64,000 nt of DNA, from the NCBI GenBank assembly GCA_034770075.1, contig CM068386.1:41453990-41517989 (forward strand), given 5' to 3'. Made by a program: the position numbers and the translations under genes. The notes beneath the pieces were generated by a model. That model had not been told where the DNA came from, ran no database searches, and saw nothing but the letters and a program-made list of their open reading frames with translations. This document shows positions 61,225 to 64,000 of this stretch, one piece after another. How positions within the stretch are numbered: position 1 is the stretch's first letter; each line of letters begins with the position of its first letter. Source of the stretch: Aralia elata (taxonomy: Eukaryota > Streptophyta > Magnoliopsida > Apiales > Araliaceae).

Positions 61225-61752
61225 TGAGAATGGACTGAAGAGACTCATGCAAATTCTCAACACATAGATCTTTTGTGGGTTGGATTTGAAGTCGTCTTGG
61301 TGGGTCACAATATAGATCTATATAGCAAATCTGCAGTTTTGAGCAGTGTGGTTGTGATGAAGAGCTTTGAGGGTTTAAAGAGAAAAGATGAAGATGGAGA
61401 TTTTAAAATAAATGGGTTTCACAATATCTTTTGCTTCTTTGCTCCAATAATAGTAAAATTTATTTGGGTTATTTATTTGAGTTAATTATTATTGGGTTAA
61501 TTAGTGTGGCTAAACTATTTTATTTAGGTTAATTTTATGTATTTATACTTTCACATGTGTATAATTAAGGTTTATACGAATTTAGTACTTCAAAATGAAT
61601 CAAATACGGTCAATCCGTATATTTCTACTATGTCATATGCACATGTTAGCTTTTCGATGAAAATTTCATCGAAATTTTAATCCAGGGCCTATCGTGCTTA
61701 CTTAAACAAAGTTGAGGTAGCGGGATGAGAGCTTTTAAACCTCGGGATACTA
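61225..61752. other. Segment between the right inverted repeat and LTR family X
   Basis: AT-rich, no recognised coding sequence; a 70-codon + frame at 61273..61485 has no family signature. On the minus strand it would be the tail of an internal domain or the subterminal part of the Mutator-like element. Confidence 0.35.
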
Positions 61753-61806
61753 AGTGTAAAAGGGTGCATACTTCGGGGTCAGATATGCAGTTAACCCTTG
61801 TTTAAA

Positions 61807-64000
61807 AATCTTAATAAATCCAGGAGAGGAAACATGTGTTTTATTCCATTTAGGAAGAGAGGTGATAAGTGCATCATATTCTATGATTTTGATTCCTTTA
61901 TGTTTAGTTTTATTACATGTTTTTGTTGAAGGTTGTTTGATTTGATGATAACTGTTGTGATAATGTAAATGAAATTATATCTACGTGCTTATGTGCTTAA
62001 TTGTCTAGGTGATTATATGTTTATGTGCTAATGTGATTACGTGCTTATGTGTCTATGTGATCATATTGATTTATGTGAACTATCTGATTGTGTGCTTACA
62101 TGATTATATGCTTATGTGATAAATGTGACTTGCTTATTGCTGAATTTTGTGAATTATATACTTATTATTCATAAATATAGTATGATGATAACTAACGGAT
62201 GCAATGATAAATATAAGATTAAAGTTCATCTGGTTCAGAATTTTGTAAAGTTCTTATAAAAATACAAGTACAAGGACTTAGAGTATAAAAATCAAGAATA
62301 TTATGTTAATCTTATCATAGAGTTATTCTGCATGTTCGTAATGTAAATGTTGTAAGCAGAGTAATCTAAGTATTCAAAGTATAAAATGATCAATGTATGT
62401 TTATACAAGCCAGTATTGTAAAGTCCTTAAATGAAATATATGTATAAGGACTTAGATTAAAAAGATCAAGAATGTTAGGTTGATCTCTCTGAATAAATCT
62501 CATGTATAGTTATTAGGAATCCCGTATTCGTAAAGTTACTCTGCCAGTTTGAAAAGTCAAGATGGATCACAGAGATAACTTATGATCATAAAGTATTAGA
62601 TGGATCGCAGAGCTTTGCAAAGCAAAAGATCATTCCATAAATTAAACAAAGAATCGTAAAGCTCACTCCATTCTGAAAAGAAAAGTCCAAGATATGAGGA
62701 AATCAAAGTTATAAGGAGATCTCAAAGCTAAAGGAGGAATCGCAACAAAATTCGTTGAATTGTCCTCTGTACTGTAAAGTGAAAAATGAGATCGTAGAGT
62801 CTTAACGAGACAAAAGCTCACTTTCATAGAGTAATTGAAGAATTACAAAAAAAAACTGAACGTAGAGTGGTTCAAACAATCGTTGAAGAAACTCAAGGAT
62901 CGTTCAAAAAAGGAGAAGACTGTTGAAACAACACCAGAACATAGAACATACAATAGATCAAAATTGTAGAGCAGCTGAAAAATGATTAGAATGAAGAAAA
63001 GGCTGCAAAGACGTAAAGTTAACCATGGAGCTAAAAGGCGATAACAAAGCTCTCTCATAAATCATGGAGATAAGTTGAAGAATGAGCAAGGAAAGGTCCA
63101 TTCGTAAAGGTACTCTACTTGGTCGTAAAGGATACGTCAGTTCGCAGAGTCACTCAGAGAACGTAAAGCAGCAACTGACATTATAAAGCTTCAAAGAGAC
63201 AACAAGACAGAAGAGTTGTCACCAACATCGTAAAGTTGTTAAATCTGCCCAATCTTCGTAATGCACTCATTCGTAGAGCAGATAGTTGAGCAGAACATAG
63301 AGCTCAACTATACGATTCTTATTACTCTATTAAGGCAACAGATCGTAGAGAAAAGTCAGGTCTGACAAAAAGACTGACAATGGAACGTTGCAAGTAGAAG
63401 ATCCCAAAGTGTCAAATAATACATCCTTGGTAGAATGTAAAGATGTATCTACTGGCTAGTTTGCCGAAAGCGACCTATCAAAGAAGCAGGTAAAGCTGCA
63501 GTTTGATGTGACAAGTCCAGAGGCAAAAAGTATGCTGACACAACAGCTCCGAAAAGTCAACATCAAGGATATCAAAGTATCTGTGAATTAAATGTTCCAA
63601 TGGACACTTTGAAACGGGAAAATCTATAAAAGACTATAAAAAAACATCAAGATTCAAAATCAAAAGAGAGGGTGAGATAATGGACGAACATGAGAAACGT
63701 AGAGTGTAAAATCTAAAAGGAAAATGCAAGAACACACTCTACGATCCATCAAGAACACAAAGAGTTGAACTAATGAAGACATAGAGTATGATGACTCTAT
63801 AATAGAAGATGTGTTCAGAGCTACTAAGTACAAGAGGAAGAAGATCATCAACGTCATCTTGACATCAATCATGAAAAGCTTCTAAGTACCAAAAAGAATG
63901 AGCTTTATTGTCATCTTATAAGACCATCATGAGCAGCTGTCAAGTACCAAGAAGAAGAAGCTATTTTACCATCTTAGTAGTTTAGCAACAATGATCATGT
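61807..64000 (+). repeat. LTR-like sequence related to family X, opposite orientation, open at the window end
   Basis: Shares with 60930..61150, inverted, two tandem copies of a TGTAAAGTCCTTAA...AAGGACTTAGA block (62250..62330 and 62415..62490). It is rich in TCGTAGAG/ACGTAGAG/TCGTAAAG words to the window end. The left boundary is unclear; GTGCTTATGTGATTA-like repeats occur at 61985..62110. Confidence 0.5.

Larger units (their letters stand above)
41844..61797. mobile_element. Candidate Mutator-like element, about 20 kb, with nested insertions
   Basis: Terminal inverted repeats of 45 bp (41844..41888 and 61753..61797) agree at 41 of 45 positions by my alignment and begin GGGTWAACTRCATATCTGAC. 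They are flanked by TTGTTCAAA (41835..41843) and TTGTTTAAA (61798..61806), a 9-bp duplication with one mismatch. A 9-bp duplication and G-starting inverted repeats are hallmarks of Mutator-like elements. No MURA-type transposase is seen. About 13.6 kb of the interior is later LTR-element insertion, leaving roughly 6 kb of older body including an LTR. Confidence 0.6.

Noticed and set aside
61273..61485. 70-codon + frame near the right inverted repeat
   Set aside because: AT-rich, hydrophobic end without a family signature; it lies in likely transposon subterminal sequence.

Overview
This window looks like nuclear DNA of a flowering plant, most likely a eudicot. It is AT-rich, has spliced genes with GT-AG (and one GC-AG) introns, and most of it is LTR retrotransposon and DNA transposon sequence. 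It holds one intact protein-coding gene: a seven-coding-exon minus-strand gene at 23620..39483 for the second-largest subunit shared by the plant RNA polymerases IV and V (NRPD2/NRPE2). The seven exons join in frame into an ORF of 1,183 codons plus a stop. The asterid-like flavour of the protein is an impression from memory, not a measurement.

Layout. 1..14345 is the inside and right end of a long Ty3/gypsy LTR (+ orientation, left end outside the window), split by a complete, very young 10.2-kb Tat/Ogre-type element (2656..12897). That element has near-identical 2.1-kb LTRs and a perfect TGTAG target duplication, but it has lost protease, reverse transcriptase and RNase H. 14346..23341 is a patchwork of LTR-element pieces: a coding-free element with a TGGCGCC-type primer site, a pair of 1.5-kb dispersed repeats, GACGTCCCCC-rich repeats and a polypurine-tract-plus-LTR end. 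23342..41834 is the NRPD2 locus. About 12 kb of its 16 kb is intron, holding a deleted Ty3 element with its own MITE, a Ty3 protease fossil, a probable hAT-type element and simple repeats.

41844..61797 is bounded by 45-bp inverted repeats (41 of 45 matching) and a 9-bp duplication (8 of 9), which I read as a Mutator-like element. Inside it are (i) an unusual minus-strand ORF, cut by a 10.9-kb gag-only Ty3 element with very long LTRs (42369..53221), (ii) a copia-type LTR flanked on one side by a primer site and on the other by a polypurine tract, so that element is circularly permuted, and (iii) a 2.8-kb solo LTR (56428..59216, perfect ATCCT duplication) nested in that LTR. 61807..64000 is a diverged, opposite-orientation relative of the copia-type LTR.

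Cross-cutting observations: several LTRs of different families carry small arrays of GC-rich hairpins, different in sequence but alike in design. One LTR family is studded with a degenerate CTCTACGATC word. One minisatellite is an in-phase amplification of integrase codons. The only intact gene encodes part of the machinery that silences such elements.
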